In this document: piece by piece, positions 41,053 to 49,737 of the stretch
Numbering within the stretch: the stretch's first letter is position 1
Layout of the letters: the number at the start of each line of letters is the position of its first letter
Notes under the pieces: generated by a model
Told to the model about the DNA's origin: nothing
The model's input: only the letters and a program-made list of their open reading frames with translations
The model's database searches: none
Made by a program: the position numbers and the translations under genes
From: Prauserella flavalba
Lineage (GTDB): Bacteria; Actinomycetota; Actinomycetes; Mycobacteriales; Pseudonocardiaceae
DNA: 64,000 bases
Reading direction: 5' to 3'
NCBI RefSeq assembly: GCF_003202235.1
Contig: NZ_MASU01000013.1
Coordinates: forward strand, 186,001-250,000

Positions 41053-42351
41053 GTGACCACCAGGATCGGCAGCGGAGCGGGCTTCGCGGGCGACCGGATC
41101 GAGCCCGCCGAGGACCTGCTGCGCCGGGGCGGGCTCGACGACCTCGTGCTGGAGTGCCTCGCGGAGCGCACGATCGCGCTCGGCCAGCAGCGCCGCCTCG
41201 CCGACCCGCGCGCCGGCTACGACCGGCGCCTGCCCGCCCGTTTCACGCGGCTGCTGCCGCTCGCCGTCGAGCACGGTGTGCGCGTGGTGACCAACATGGG
41301 GGCCGCCAACCCGCTGGAGGCCGGCCGCGTCACGCGGGAGCTGCTCGACGGCCTCGGCGCGACGGCGACGGTCGCCGTGATCACCGGCGACGACGTGCTC
41401 GCCGAACTGGACCTCGACGCGCCCGCGTGGGAGACGGGCCGCCCGCTGCGCGAGCACGGCGAGCTGGTCTCGGCCAACGCCTACCTCGGCGCCGACGCGA
41501 TCCTGCCCGCGCTCGAGGCGGGAGCACAGGTGGTGCTCACCGGCCGGGTCGCCGACCCGTCGCTGTTCCTGGCGCCGCTCGCGGACCGCCTCGGCTGGGA
41601 CCTCGCGGACCCCTCGGCCGCGGCAGCGGGCACGCTCGTCGGGCACCTGCTCGAATGCGCTGGTCAGCTCACCGGCGGCTACTTCGCCGACCCCGGCCAC
41701 AAGGACGTGCCCGGCCTGGCCGAACTGGGCTTCCCGTTCGCCGACGTCGCCGCCGACGGCACGGCCGTCCTTGGCAAGCTGCCCGGCACCGGCGGTGTGC
41801 TCAACCGGGCGACGGTGTGTGAGCAGCTGCTGTACGAGATCACCGATCCCGGCGGCTACCTCACCCCGGACGTGACGCTCGACCTGTACGGCGTGCGCGT
41901 CGACGAGCAGGGCGCCGACCGGGTGCGGGTGCGCGGTGCGGCGGGCGGGCCGAGGCCAGGGGAGCTGAAGGTGAGCGTCGGCTACCGCGCGGGCTCCAAG
42001 GTCGAGGCGGAGATCTCCTACGCCGGGCCAGGGGCCGGCGCGCGGGCGGCGCTGGCGGGGGAGATCGTGACCGCCCGGCTCGCCGGCACGGCGTTGCGGC
42101 CCCGCGTCGAGGTGCGCGGCGCCGACGACGACTGCCGCCTTCGCGTCGCCGCCGCGAGCCACGACATCGCGTTGCTGGAGGCCGTCGGCGACGAGGTGGA
42201 AGCCTTGTACACCAACGGTCCCGCGGGCGGAGGCGGAGTCCGCGTGCACCTGTCCGAGGTGATCGGCATCGTCTCGACCCTCATCCCACGGGCCCGCGTG
42301 CGCGCGGGCGTGACCCTTCTGGAGGCAGGCCGTGCCGGTACCGCTTCGTGA
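41053..42351 (+). CDS. Acyclic terpene utilization AtuA family protein (DUF1446)
   Basis: A 432-residue protein of the AtuA/DUF1446 family. Recognisable segments are RIGSGAGFAGDRIEPAEDLL, LPLAVEHGVRVVTNMGAANP, LVSANAYLGADAILPALEAG, VLTGRVADPSLFLAPLADRL and AAGTLVGHLLECAGQLTGGY followed by FADPGHKDVPG. AtuA is needed for citronellol/geraniol breakdown in Pseudomonas, but its reaction is not established. It starts at GTG 41053, 13 bases after the transporter, and overlaps the next gene by 20 bases. No other atu genes are present. Confidence 0.85.
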   Translation: MTTRIGSGAGFAGDRIEPAEDLLRRGGLDDLVLECLAERTIALGQQRRLADPRAGYDRRLPARFTRLLPLAVEHGVRVVTNMGAANPLEAGRVTRELLDGLGATATVAVITGDDVLAELDLDAPAWETGRPLREHGELVSANAYLGADAILPALEAGAQVVLTGRVADPSLFLAPLADRLGWDLADPSAAAAGTLVGHLLECAGQLTGGYFADPGHKDVPGLAELGFPFADVAADGTAVLGKLPGTGGVLNRATVCEQLLYEITDPGGYLTPDVTLDLYGVRVDEQGADRVRVRGAAGGPRPGELKVSVGYRAGSKVEAEISYAGPGAGARAALAGEIVTARLAGTALRPRVEVRGADDDCRLRVAAASHDIALLEAVGDEVEALYTNGPAGGGGVRVHLSEVIGIVSTLIPRARVRAGVTLLEAGRAGTAS

Positions 42352-42652
42352 GCTCGCCCATTGCCGTGCCGGGGACAAGGGCAACCTGGCCACGCTCTCG
42401 GTGTTCCCTTACGACGACGCGCTGTTCGGCGTGCTGCTGCGGGAGGTGACGGCGGAGCGCGTGCGCGGGCACCTCGCGGAGTGGCTCGACGGCGAGGTGC
42501 GACGCTACGAACTGCCGCACCTGCCCGCGTTGCAGTTCGTGTACGAACGGACGTCGGGAGCGGGAGTCACCACCTCGCTGGAGCTGGACACGCACGGTAA
42601 GACGCTGGGCACCCTGCTGCTGTCGTTTCCTGTCCACCTTGGACACGGGTGA
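42332..42652 (+). CDS. AtuA-associated small domain protein
   Basis: A 106-residue protein matching the C-terminal domain that is fused to AtuA in many relatives. Motifs are ELAHCRAGDKGNLATLSVFP, VRRYELPHLPALQFVYERTS and DTHGKTLGTLLLSFPV. The GTG start lies within the end of the AtuA gene (20-base overlap), so both are made together and probably form one complex. It ends the transporter-AtuA unit. Confidence 0.85.
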   Translation: MPVPLRELAHCRAGDKGNLATLSVFPYDDALFGVLLREVTAERVRGHLAEWLDGEVRRYELPHLPALQFVYERTSGAGVTTSLELDTHGKTLGTLLLSFPVHLGHG

Positions 42653-42752
42653 CGTTTTTCAGCCTTTCAGGTTGGGATCGCCCTGTGGTTTTTCCGCCGT
42701 CTCGTCGGGTATATCAAGATCATCGGTTTTTCTGGTGTGAAAGGAGCCCGTG

Positions 42753-42911
42753 ATGCGGAGCCCCGATACCGAGCGACAGGCCGAGAGCGTCGAGACCGTC
42801 ACGGCCGGCGCTCACGGCGGGGCGGGAGATTCCTCGGGCAACCTGCGTGTTCCCCTGCCCCGTGAGGACGAAGACGAACTGGAGCCCACCATCGTCCTCG
42901 GTCGCGAATAG
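42753..42911 (+). CDS. Small acidic protein of unknown function
   Basis: A 52-codon gene with AAGGAG (42740-42745) 7 bases before the ATG. The product begins MRSPDTERQAESVETV and ends in an acidic tail EDEDELEPTIVLGRE. The 100-base leader (42653-42752) is notably AT-richer than its surroundings (GGGTATATCAAGATCATCGG), a likely promoter. No family recognised; no modification enzyme is nearby that would make it a RiPP precursor. Confidence 0.5.
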   Translation: MRSPDTERQAESVETVTAGAHGGAGDSSGNLRVPLPREDEDELEPTIVLGRE

Positions 42912-42983
42912 TCCGGTTTCCCCTTCGCGCCCGATTGGTGTAGCGTGCTACGCAGTCACTGTGGGGTTCGAAGGGGTACCGAC

Positions 42984-43208
42984 ATGATCCGCCGAGACCG
43001 CGAGCTGCTCGCCCGGCTCTCCGCTGTGAACACCCATCTCGGCGAGGCCGTGGTGGAGCTGCTGCACCGCCAGGACGGCGGCCAGTTGCCCGCGGACGGC
43101 CTTCGCCTGCTCGGCAAGCATCTGCAGGAGCTGACCACGGACCTGATCGCCCGCGCCGACGAACTCGACGCGATCGAGAGCGAACCGCGCGTCCCCAGGC
43201 TCCACTGA
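42984..43208 (+). CDS. Small helical protein of unknown function
   Basis: A 74-residue protein from ATG 42984 (MIRRDRELLARLSAVNTHLG onward). It is strongly helical and charged, with a heptad-like pattern (LRLLGKHLQELTTDLIARAD) suggesting a short coiled coil. The CTACGC/GCGTAG-like sequence around 42945-42955 (GTAGCGTGCTAC) is a near-palindrome in its promoter region. I do not recognise the family. Confidence 0.5.
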   Translation: MIRRDRELLARLSAVNTHLGEAVVELLHRQDGGQLPADGLRLLGKHLQELTTDLIARADELDAIESEPRVPRLH

Positions 43209-43242
43209 GCCGGCCCACCCATCCGCGCCGGCGCCACCCATC

Positions 43243-43351
43243 CGCAGTGAAGGCCACCATGCCTGCGCCCACCCGTCTCCCGCCACCACCCAAACGGAGG
43301 CGCTCCGCGCCGCTGTGCCCGATTCCACGTAGTGAAGGTGGCCTTCACTGC
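43243..43351. repeat. 109-bp long form of the repeat (MITE-like), copy A
   Basis: The two 25-bp-type arms (43243-43267, and a right arm ending at 43351) flank about 60 bp of internal sequence (CCCGTCTCCCGCCACCACCC and AACGGAGGCGCT are landmarks). The whole unit recurs at 55802-55910 with equal length and only scattered differences. Terminal inverted repeats around a conserved non-coding core resemble a miniature mobile element. It lies between a small gene and the DUF6480 gene. Confidence 0.8.
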
Positions 43352-43397
43352 AGTTGGCGCACGGGTTTGCCTCGGCGGGCGTGGGTACCCGGAGGCC

Positions 43398-43634
43398 ATG
43401 ACCACGCCACCACCTGATCCGGACCCGGCCTGGACGCCCGGACTCGAGGAGGGCGGCGGCGTCCGGCCTGGCGACACCCCGCCCGAATCCGGCCAGACGT
43501 CCGGCCTTTCCCATCGCGAGCCCCGGCAGTCGAAGGGGATGTCGATCGGATGGCTCGTGGTCGTCTTGGCGAGCATCGTGCTCGTCGCCGGATTCTTCAT
43601 CGCCTACTTGGTGATTTACGTCAACGGTGGGTAG
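43398..43634 (+). CDS. DUF6480-like small membrane protein
   Basis: A 78-residue protein. The proline/glycine-rich N-terminus (MTTPPPDPDPAWTPGLEEGG) and the ending helix IGWLVVVLASIVLVAGFFIA match the actinobacterial DUF6480 pattern of 'Pro-rich head plus one C-terminal span'. GGAGG (43391-43395) precedes the ATG. It is 12 bases before the NDH-2 gene and in the same direction, so the two may be co-transcribed. Function unknown. Confidence 0.75.
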   Translation: MTTPPPDPDPAWTPGLEEGGGVRPGDTPPESGQTSGLSHREPRQSKGMSIGWLVVVLASIVLVAGFFIAYLVIYVNGG

Positions 43635-43646
43635 GAGGCTTCTCGC

Positions 43647-44945
43647 GTGTCGAAACGGATCGTGATCGTCGGCGGCGGCTACGTCGGGCTCTACGCCGCG
43701 TTGCGCCTGCAGCAGCGGCTGCGCAGCGGCGAGGCGCAGGTGACCGTGGTCAACCCGGAGAACTTCATGGTCTACCGGCCGCTCCTGCCCGAGGTCGCCT
43801 CAGGCACGCTCGAACCCCGGCACGCCGTCGTCCCGCTGCGTGCGGTGCTGAGCGGGACGCGCTTCGTCGCGGGCAGGCTCACGGGCGTGGACACCCAGCG
43901 CAGGGTCGCGTCGGTGGCGCCTGAGGCGGGCCCCGAACTGGAGCTGGAGTACGACGAGCTGGTGCTCGGCGTGGGGGCCATGTCGAAGCTGCTGCCCATT
44001 CCGGGGCTCGCCGACTGCGGGATCGGGTTCAACTCGCTGGCCGAGGCGGTGCACCTGCGTGACCACGTGCTGCGCCAGCTGGAGATCGCCTCCGCCACCA
44101 ACGATCCCGAGCTGCGCCGCTGCGCGCTGACGTTCGTGTTCGTCGGCGGCGGCTACACCGGCGTCGAGGCGCTCGCCGAGCTGCAGGACATGGCCGTCGA
44201 CGTGCTGGAGGGCTACCCCGAGCTCGACGTGTCGGAGATGCGCTGGGTGCTCGTGGAGGCGATGGACCGCATCCTGACCACCGTGAGCGAGGATCTCGCC
44301 GAGCGTGCGGTGTCCGAGCTGCGTGCCCGGGGTATCGACGTGCGCCTGAGCACGCAGCTGGAGTCGGCCGAGGGCGGACTGGTGCGCCTCAACGATGGAG
44401 ACAGCTTCCGCGCGAGCACCCTCGTGTGGGTCGCCGGAACCAAGCCGCCGCCACTGGTCAAGGAGCTGGGGCTGCCCACCGACCAGCGTGGCCGGATCAT
44501 CGTCGACGAGACGATGCGGGTCGAGGGACACCCCGACATCTGGGCGGCGGGCGACTGCGCCGCGGTACCCGACCTGGAAAACGGCGGCGTGTGCCCGCCG
44601 ACCGCGCAGTACGCGGTGCGGCAGGCGCGCAGGCTCGGTGACAACCTCGCGGAGCGGCTGCGGGGTGGAGAACTGAGGCCGTTCCACTACAAGAGCAAGG
44701 GCGAGTTCGTGACGCTCGGCATGAACAAGGCCGTCGGTGAGATGCTGGGCCGGAAGGTGCACGGCAGGCTGGCGTGGGCCGCTCGCCGCGCGTACTACGC
44801 CACGCAGATTCCCACGTGGAACCGCACGATCCGGGTGCTCGGCGACTGGCTCGTCGGCATGCCGTTCGGGCACGATGTGGTCAATCTGGATTCCCGCGAG
44901 GAGCCGCGTGGCGCCTTCCAGGAGGCGGCAGGGCGGCGTGGGTAG
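43647..44945 (+). CDS. Type II NADH:quinone dehydrogenase (NDH-2)
   Basis: A 432-residue flavoprotein. The FAD site is IVIVGGGYVGLYAALRLQQR, the NAD site FVFVGGGYTGVEALAELQDM, the middle motif VAGTKPPPLVKELGLP, and the second FAD motif HPDIWAAGDCAAVPDL. The C-terminal ~60 residues (GRLAWAARRAYYATQIPTW) form the amphipathic membrane-attaching part. It passes electrons from NADH to menaquinone without proton pumping. GTG 43647 is the start. It lies just upstream of the box genes, separated by 60 bases, and could serve general respiration. Confidence 0.9.
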   Translation: MSKRIVIVGGGYVGLYAALRLQQRLRSGEAQVTVVNPENFMVYRPLLPEVASGTLEPRHAVVPLRAVLSGTRFVAGRLTGVDTQRRVASVAPEAGPELELEYDELVLGVGAMSKLLPIPGLADCGIGFNSLAEAVHLRDHVLRQLEIASATNDPELRRCALTFVFVGGGYTGVEALAELQDMAVDVLEGYPELDVSEMRWVLVEAMDRILTTVSEDLAERAVSELRARGIDVRLSTQLESAEGGLVRLNDGDSFRASTLVWVAGTKPPPLVKELGLPTDQRGRIIVDETMRVEGHPDIWAAGDCAAVPDLENGGVCPPTAQYAVRQARRLGDNLAERLRGGELRPFHYKSKGEFVTLGMNKAVGEMLGRKVHGRLAWAARRAYYATQIPTWNRTIRVLGDWLVGMPFGHDVVNLDSREEPRGAFQEAAGRRG

Positions 44946-45005
44946 CCCATGCTTGGTTCTACACAACCTTGACGCGGATGCGGTCAGGCGTAGAAACTTG
45001 GCAGG

Positions 45006-46730
45006 GTGACCGCCAACGATGTCGAGGACACCGCAGAGCCCACCACCGTGTCGTTCGACCGGCACCCGGACTCCTACCGCCATTGGAGACTCCGGGTGGA
45101 CGGCCCGCTCGCGTGGCTGATGCTCGACGTCGACGAGCAGGGCGGGCTCGTCCCCGGTTACGAGCTGAAGCTCAACTCCTACGACCTCGGCGTGGACATC
45201 GAGCTGTACGACGCCGTGCAGCGGCTGCGCTTCGAGCACCCCGGTGTGCGGACGGTCGTGGTCACCAGCGGCAAGGACAACGTCTTCTGCGCGGGCGCCA
45301 ACATCCGGATGCTCGCGGGCTCACCGCACGAGTGGAAGGTGAACTTCTGCAAGTTCACCAACGAGACCCGCAACGGCATGGAGGATGCCACCGAGTTCTC
45401 CGGGCAGACCTACCTTGCCGCCGTGAACGGAGCCTGCGCGGGCGGCGGTTACGAGCTGGCGCTCGCGTGTGAGCACATCGTGCTGGTGGACGACAATTCC
45501 TCCACCGTCGCGCTGCCGGAGGTACCACTGCTGGGCGTGCTGCCCGGCACGGGCGGGCTCACGCGCGTCGTCGACAAACGGCGCGTGCGCAAGGACAGGG
45601 CCGACGTGTTCGCCACGCGCAGCGACGGCGTCAAGGGCAGGACCGCCGTCGACTGGGGCCTTGTCGACGAGCTGGCGCCGCGCCGGGAGTTCACCGAGAC
45701 GGTCACCCGCCGTGCCGGGGAACTGGCCGAGCGCAGCACCCGGCCCTCGGACGCCACCGGCGTCGAGCTGACCCCGTTGCGTCGCGAGGAGACCCCGGAA
45801 GGGCTGGAGTACGATCACGTCTCGGCCCGCTACGACCGCGGCGCCGGCACGGTGGAGCTGACCGTGCGCGGACCGTCGGCGGAACCGGGCGACCCGCACG
45901 AGCAGGGCGCCGGGTTCTGGCTGCTGGCCCTCACGCGGGAGCTGGACGACGCGATCCTGCGGCTGCGCACCAACGAGCCCGAGCTGGGCACGTGGGTGCT
46001 GCGTACCCAGGGTGACCAGGAGCTCGTGCTGAGGCACGAGGCCGTGGTGCTCGCGGGCGCCGGCGACGACTGGCTGTGCAACGAGATCCTCCACTACTAC
46101 AAGCGGACCCTGAAGCGGCTCGACGTCACCAGCCGGAGCCTGATCGCCCTGATCGAACCGGGCTCGTGCTTCGCGGGTGTGCTCATGGAGCTGGCGCTCG
46201 CGTGCGACCGGCAGTACATGTTGGACGGTCCTCCCCCGCCGGCTACGCCCTCATTGGCGGGGGCACCCCCACAGATCGAGGACGAGGACAGCGGCGAACG
46301 CGCCTCGATCACGCTGTCCGACGCGAACTTCGGGCCGCTGCCGATGGGCAACGGGCTGACCCGGCTCGAGTCCCGGTTCTACCGCGAGGACGACCACCTC
46401 GCCTGGCTCGCCAAGGAACGCGGCCGCGCGCTGGCCCCCTCCGACGCCGTGGAGCTCGGGCTCGTCACCGACGCACCCGACGACATCGACTGGGAGGACG
46501 AGATCCGCCTGGTGATCGAGGGGCGCAGGAGCCTCTCGCCGGACGCGCTGACCGGCATGGAGGCCAATCACCGCTTCGTGGGGCCCGAGACCATCGAGAC
46601 CAAGGTGTTCGGACGTCTCTCGGCCTGGCAGAACTGGATCTTCAACCGTCCCAACGCGGCGGGGGAGCAGGGCGCGTTGCGCCGCTACGGCACGGGACAG
46701 AAAGCCGTCTTCGACCGGAAACGGGTGTAG
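45006..46730 (+). CDS. boxC: Benzoyl-CoA-dihydrodiol lyase (ring-opening enzyme) BoxC
   Basis: A 574-residue enzyme of aerobic benzoyl-CoA degradation that hydrolytically opens the ring of the 2,3-epoxide/dihydrodiol intermediate. It contains two crotonase-like halves; VVTSGKDNVFCAGANIRMLA and NGACAGGGYELALACEHIVL are in the first. The second has SLIALIEPGSCFAGVLMELA and LACDRQYMLDG. A small in-frame insertion, GPPPPATPSLAGAPPQ, interrupts the second half just after DRQYMLDG and derives from a palindromic DNA element. It is followed after 3 bases by boxB. Confidence 0.9.
   Translation: MTANDVEDTAEPTTVSFDRHPDSYRHWRLRVDGPLAWLMLDVDEQGGLVPGYELKLNSYDLGVDIELYDAVQRLRFEHPGVRTVVVTSGKDNVFCAGANIRMLAGSPHEWKVNFCKFTNETRNGMEDATEFSGQTYLAAVNGACAGGGYELALACEHIVLVDDNSSTVALPEVPLLGVLPGTGGLTRVVDKRRVRKDRADVFATRSDGVKGRTAVDWGLVDELAPRREFTETVTRRAGELAERSTRPSDATGVELTPLRREETPEGLEYDHVSARYDRGAGTVELTVRGPSAEPGDPHEQGAGFWLLALTRELDDAILRLRTNEPELGTWVLRTQGDQELVLRHEAVVLAGAGDDWLCNEILHYYKRTLKRLDVTSRSLIALIEPGSCFAGVLMELALACDRQYMLDGPPPPATPSLAGAPPQIEDEDSGERASITLSDANFGPLPMGNGLTRLESRFYREDDHLAWLAKERGRALAPSDAVELGLVTDAPDDIDWEDEIRLVIEGRRSLSPDALTGMEANHRFVGPETIETKVFGRLSAWQNWIFNRPNAAGEQGALRRYGTGQKAVFDRKRV
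46233..46263. repeat. Palindromic insertion inside boxC
   Basis: CCCCCGCC (46233-46240) and GGCGGGGG (46256-46263) form a perfect 8-bp stem with a 15-base loop, followed by GCACCCCCA. The unit keeps the reading frame but encodes a low-complexity Pro/Ala segment unlike the flanking sequence. Similar GGGGGCACCCCCA-type hairpins are common dispersed repeats in actinomycetes, normally between genes. Confidence 0.6.
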
Positions 46731-46733
46731 AGC

Positions 46734-48155
46734 ATGCCGGAAAAGATCGACTACGACGCCAAGATCCCGAACAACGTCGACCTCTCGTCCAACCGGCGCC
46801 TGCAGCGGGCGCTGGAGGGCTGGCAGCCGAGGTTCATGAACTGGTGGGCCGAGATGGGACCCACCCTGGAGACCCACGGCGTGTACCTGCGCACGGCGGT
46901 CAGCGTCGGCCGCGAAGGCTGGGCGCACTTCGACCACGTGGTGCCCGAGGAGTACCGGTGGGGCATCTTCCTCGCCGAGCGCGACGCCGACCGCACCATC
47001 GGCTTCGGCGAGCACAAGGGCGAGCCGGTGTGGCAGCAGGTGCCCGGCGAGTACCGCGCCGACCTGCAACGGCTGATCGTGATCCAGGGCGACACCGAAC
47101 CCGCGAGCGTCGAACAGCAGCGGCTGCTCGGCCTCACCGCGCCGTCACTGTACGACCTGCGCAACCTCTTCCAGGTCAACGTGGAGGAGGGCAGGCACCT
47201 GTGGGCGATGGTGTACCTGCTGCACGCCTACTTCGGCCGCGAGGGCCGCGAGGAGGCCGAGGCGCTGCTGTACCGCAACTCCGGCAGCCCCGACTCCCCG
47301 CGCATCCTCGGCGCGTTCAACGAGGAGACCGCCGACTGGCTGGCCTTCTACATGTTCACGTACTTCACCGACCGCGACGGCAAGTACCAGCTCGGCACGC
47401 TCAAGGAGTCGGCGTTCGACCCGCTGTCGCGCACGTGCGAGTTCATGCTCAAGGAAGAGGCCCACCACATGTTCGTGGGCACCACCGGAGTCGACCGAGT
47501 GGTCACCCGCAGCGCCGAGCTGATCCGTGAGCACGACACCCTCGACATCGCCTCGCACGGCGGCATCCCGCTCGACATCATCCAGAAGTACATCAACTTC
47601 CACTACAGCGTCTCGCTGGACCTGTTCGGCAGCGAGACGTCCACCAACGCCGCCAACTACTACACGTCCGGGCTCAAGGGCCGCTGGCTGGAGAACCGCC
47701 GCAAGGACGACCACAAGCTCACCGACGACAGCGCGCTGCTGGAGAAACCGCGCGACGACGGCACGTGGACCCAGGAGGAGCTGCAGGCGATCCTGCTGCT
47801 CAACCTCGACCTGCGCACCGAGTACATCTCCGACTGCCGCAGCGGGCTCAAGCGCTGGAACAAGATCCTCGCCGACAACGACATCGACCACCGCCTGTAC
47901 CTGCCGCACCCCGGGTTCAACCGGCAGGTGGGCATCAACGCGGGCTACCACGTGACCCCCGACGGCACTATCGTCGACGAGCAGACGTGGCAGGCAGGCA
48001 GGGACAAGTGGTTGCCCACCAGCGAGGACCTCACCTTCGTCCGTTCGTTGATGAAACCGGTCTACGAACGTGGCAAGATCGCGAGCTGGGTAGCACCTCC
48101 GACCAACGGCATCAACGGCAAGCCCTTCGACTACGAATACGTCTACCTGACCTAA
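46734..48155 (+). CDS. boxB: Benzoyl-CoA 2,3-epoxidase component B
   Basis: A 473-residue di-iron oxygenase subunit that epoxidises benzoyl-CoA. It begins KIDYDAKIPNNVDLSSNRRL and carries candidate iron-ligand helices NVEEGRHLWAMVYLLHAYFG and EFMLKEEAHHMFVG. The C-terminal half contains YISDCRSGLKRWNKILADND, conserved in BoxB. Length is standard. The ATG is 3 bases after the boxC stop. The reductase BoxA, which supplies electrons, is not in the window, so a general ferredoxin/reductase must replace it or boxA lies elsewhere. Confidence 0.95.
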   Translation: MPEKIDYDAKIPNNVDLSSNRRLQRALEGWQPRFMNWWAEMGPTLETHGVYLRTAVSVGREGWAHFDHVVPEEYRWGIFLAERDADRTIGFGEHKGEPVWQQVPGEYRADLQRLIVIQGDTEPASVEQQRLLGLTAPSLYDLRNLFQVNVEEGRHLWAMVYLLHAYFGREGREEAEALLYRNSGSPDSPRILGAFNEETADWLAFYMFTYFTDRDGKYQLGTLKESAFDPLSRTCEFMLKEEAHHMFVGTTGVDRVVTRSAELIREHDTLDIASHGGIPLDIIQKYINFHYSVSLDLFGSETSTNAANYYTSGLKGRWLENRRKDDHKLTDDSALLEKPRDDGTWTQEELQAILLLNLDLRTEYISDCRSGLKRWNKILADNDIDHRLYLPHPGFNRQVGINAGYHVTPDGTIVDEQTWQAGRDKWLPTSEDLTFVRSLMKPVYERGKIASWVAPPTNGINGKPFDYEYVYLT

Positions 48156-48165
48156 GGCGGGGCCC

Positions 48166-49737
48166 ATGTCAGCGCTGACCGCTCCTCCCACCACCTTCAA
48201 CGCCACCGAGTACCTCGTCGGCAGGCATGTCGCCGCCGGTGACGGGGCACGCACCGCCGTCGTGTCCAACACGCGCACGCTCAGCTACGCCGAGCTGGAC
48301 GAGGAGGTCCGCAGGGTCGCGGGCGGGCTGCACGCGCTGGGCGTGCGGCCGGAGGAACGTGTGCTGATGTGCATGGCCGACGAGGTCGAGCTGTTCACCG
48401 CCATCCTCGCGGCGATGTACCTCGGCGCCGTCGCCGTCCCGTGCTCGACCATGCTCACCGCCGGCGAGCTGGGCAAGCTCGTCGCCGACTCGCGCACCCG
48501 GATCGTGCTCGGCTCCAGCGCGTTCGGCGACGTCGTGCTGGCCGCGGTCGAGAAGGCGGGAGAAGTGCAGACCGTCGTCCTCACCGACGACTGGCACCGC
48601 ATGCGCGACGCGGGGGAGCGGGAGCGGCCGTACGCGACGTGGGCCGACTCGCCCGCGCTGTGGCTCTACACCTCGGGCACCACGGGCACGCCGAAGGCGG
48701 CGATGCACCGGCACGACGACATCCGGTTCGTGGCCGAGACCTACGGCCGTCAGGTACTCGGCATCACCCGTGACGACCGGTGCCTCTCGGTCGCGAAGCT
48801 GTTCTTCGCCTACGGCATCGGCAACTCGATGTTCTTCCCGCTGTCGGTCGGGGCGACGGCGCTGCTGGAGTCGGCGCGGCCGACGCCGCAGCTCGTCGCC
48901 GCGCGCGCGATGACCGACCGGGCGTCGCTGCTGTTCGGCACCCCGAGCTTCTGGGGACCGCTGCTGGCGAGCGACGTGCCGCGCGACGCGTTCTCCTCGG
49001 TGCGCCAAGGGGTTTCGGCCGGGGAAGCGCTGCCGGCGCGGATGTTCCACGGCATGCGCGACGAGTTCGGCGTCGAGGTGCTCGACGGCATCGGCTCCAC
49101 CGAGATGCTGCACATCTTCATGTCCAACCGGCCAGGCGAAGTCCACCCGGCGTCGTCGGGTGTTCCGGTTCCCGGCTACGACGTGGAGATCCGCGACGAG
49201 CACGGTGCCGTGATCTCGGAGGCAGGCAAGCCGGGCGAGCTGTACGTGCGCGGTGCCAGCGCGGCCATCGGTTACTGGTGCCGGGCGGAGACGACGCGCA
49301 AGGTGTTCCTCGGCGAGTGGATGCGCACCGGCGACACGTACGTGCGCAACGAGGACGGGACGTACTCGTGCCTCGGCCGGTTCAACGACATGATCAAGGC
49401 GGGCGGAATCTGGGTCACGCCCAGCGAGGTGGAGGAGCGACTGCTGGAGCACCCGGACGTCGCCGAGGCCGCGGTGGTCGCGGTGCCCGACTCCGACGAG
49501 CTCGACAAGCCCGTCGCCTGCGTGGTGCCGAAGCCGGGCAGGCACGTGGACGGCGACGCGCTGATCGCGTGGTGCCGGGCGGGGCTCGCGTCGTTCAAGC
49601 GCCCGCGCGCGGTCGTGGAACTCACCGAGCTGCCCAAGACGGCGACCGGCAAGATCCGGCGCAACGTGCTGCGTGACCTCGTGCGGACCGACGCCGTGCC
49701 GGTCGCGGAGGCTCCGCCGGTCGAGGCGGTCACGTGA
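48166..49737 (+). CDS. bclA: Benzoate-CoA ligase
   Basis: A 523-residue AMP-forming acyl-CoA synthetase. The P-loop is LWLYTSGTTGTPKAAMHRHD. The benzoate-ligase-type segment KLFFAYGIGNSMFFPLSVGA sits in the acceptor-pocket region. The C-terminal catalytic lysine is in PKTATGKIRRNVLR. It activates benzoate (or a close analogue) to the CoA thioester used by BoxB/BoxC. It starts 10 bases after boxB and overlaps the next gene (GTGA), so it belongs to the same operon. Confidence 0.92.
   Translation: MSALTAPPTTFNATEYLVGRHVAAGDGARTAVVSNTRTLSYAELDEEVRRVAGGLHALGVRPEERVLMCMADEVELFTAILAAMYLGAVAVPCSTMLTAGELGKLVADSRTRIVLGSSAFGDVVLAAVEKAGEVQTVVLTDDWHRMRDAGERERPYATWADSPALWLYTSGTTGTPKAAMHRHDDIRFVAETYGRQVLGITRDDRCLSVAKLFFAYGIGNSMFFPLSVGATALLESARPTPQLVAARAMTDRASLLFGTPSFWGPLLASDVPRDAFSSVRQGVSAGEALPARMFHGMRDEFGVEVLDGIGSTEMLHIFMSNRPGEVHPASSGVPVPGYDVEIRDEHGAVISEAGKPGELYVRGASAAIGYWCRAETTRKVFLGEWMRTGDTYVRNEDGTYSCLGRFNDMIKAGGIWVTPSEVEERLLEHPDVAEAAVVAVPDSDELDKPVACVVPKPGRHVDGDALIAWCRAGLASFKRPRAVVELTELPKTATGKIRRNVLRDLVRTDAVPVAEAPPVEAVT

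Noticed and set aside
42753-42911. Acidic 52-residue protein as a RiPP precursor
   Set aside because: It has a plausible ribosome site, but no maturation enzyme, transporter or recognition-element protein is next to it, and no core motif is recognisable.
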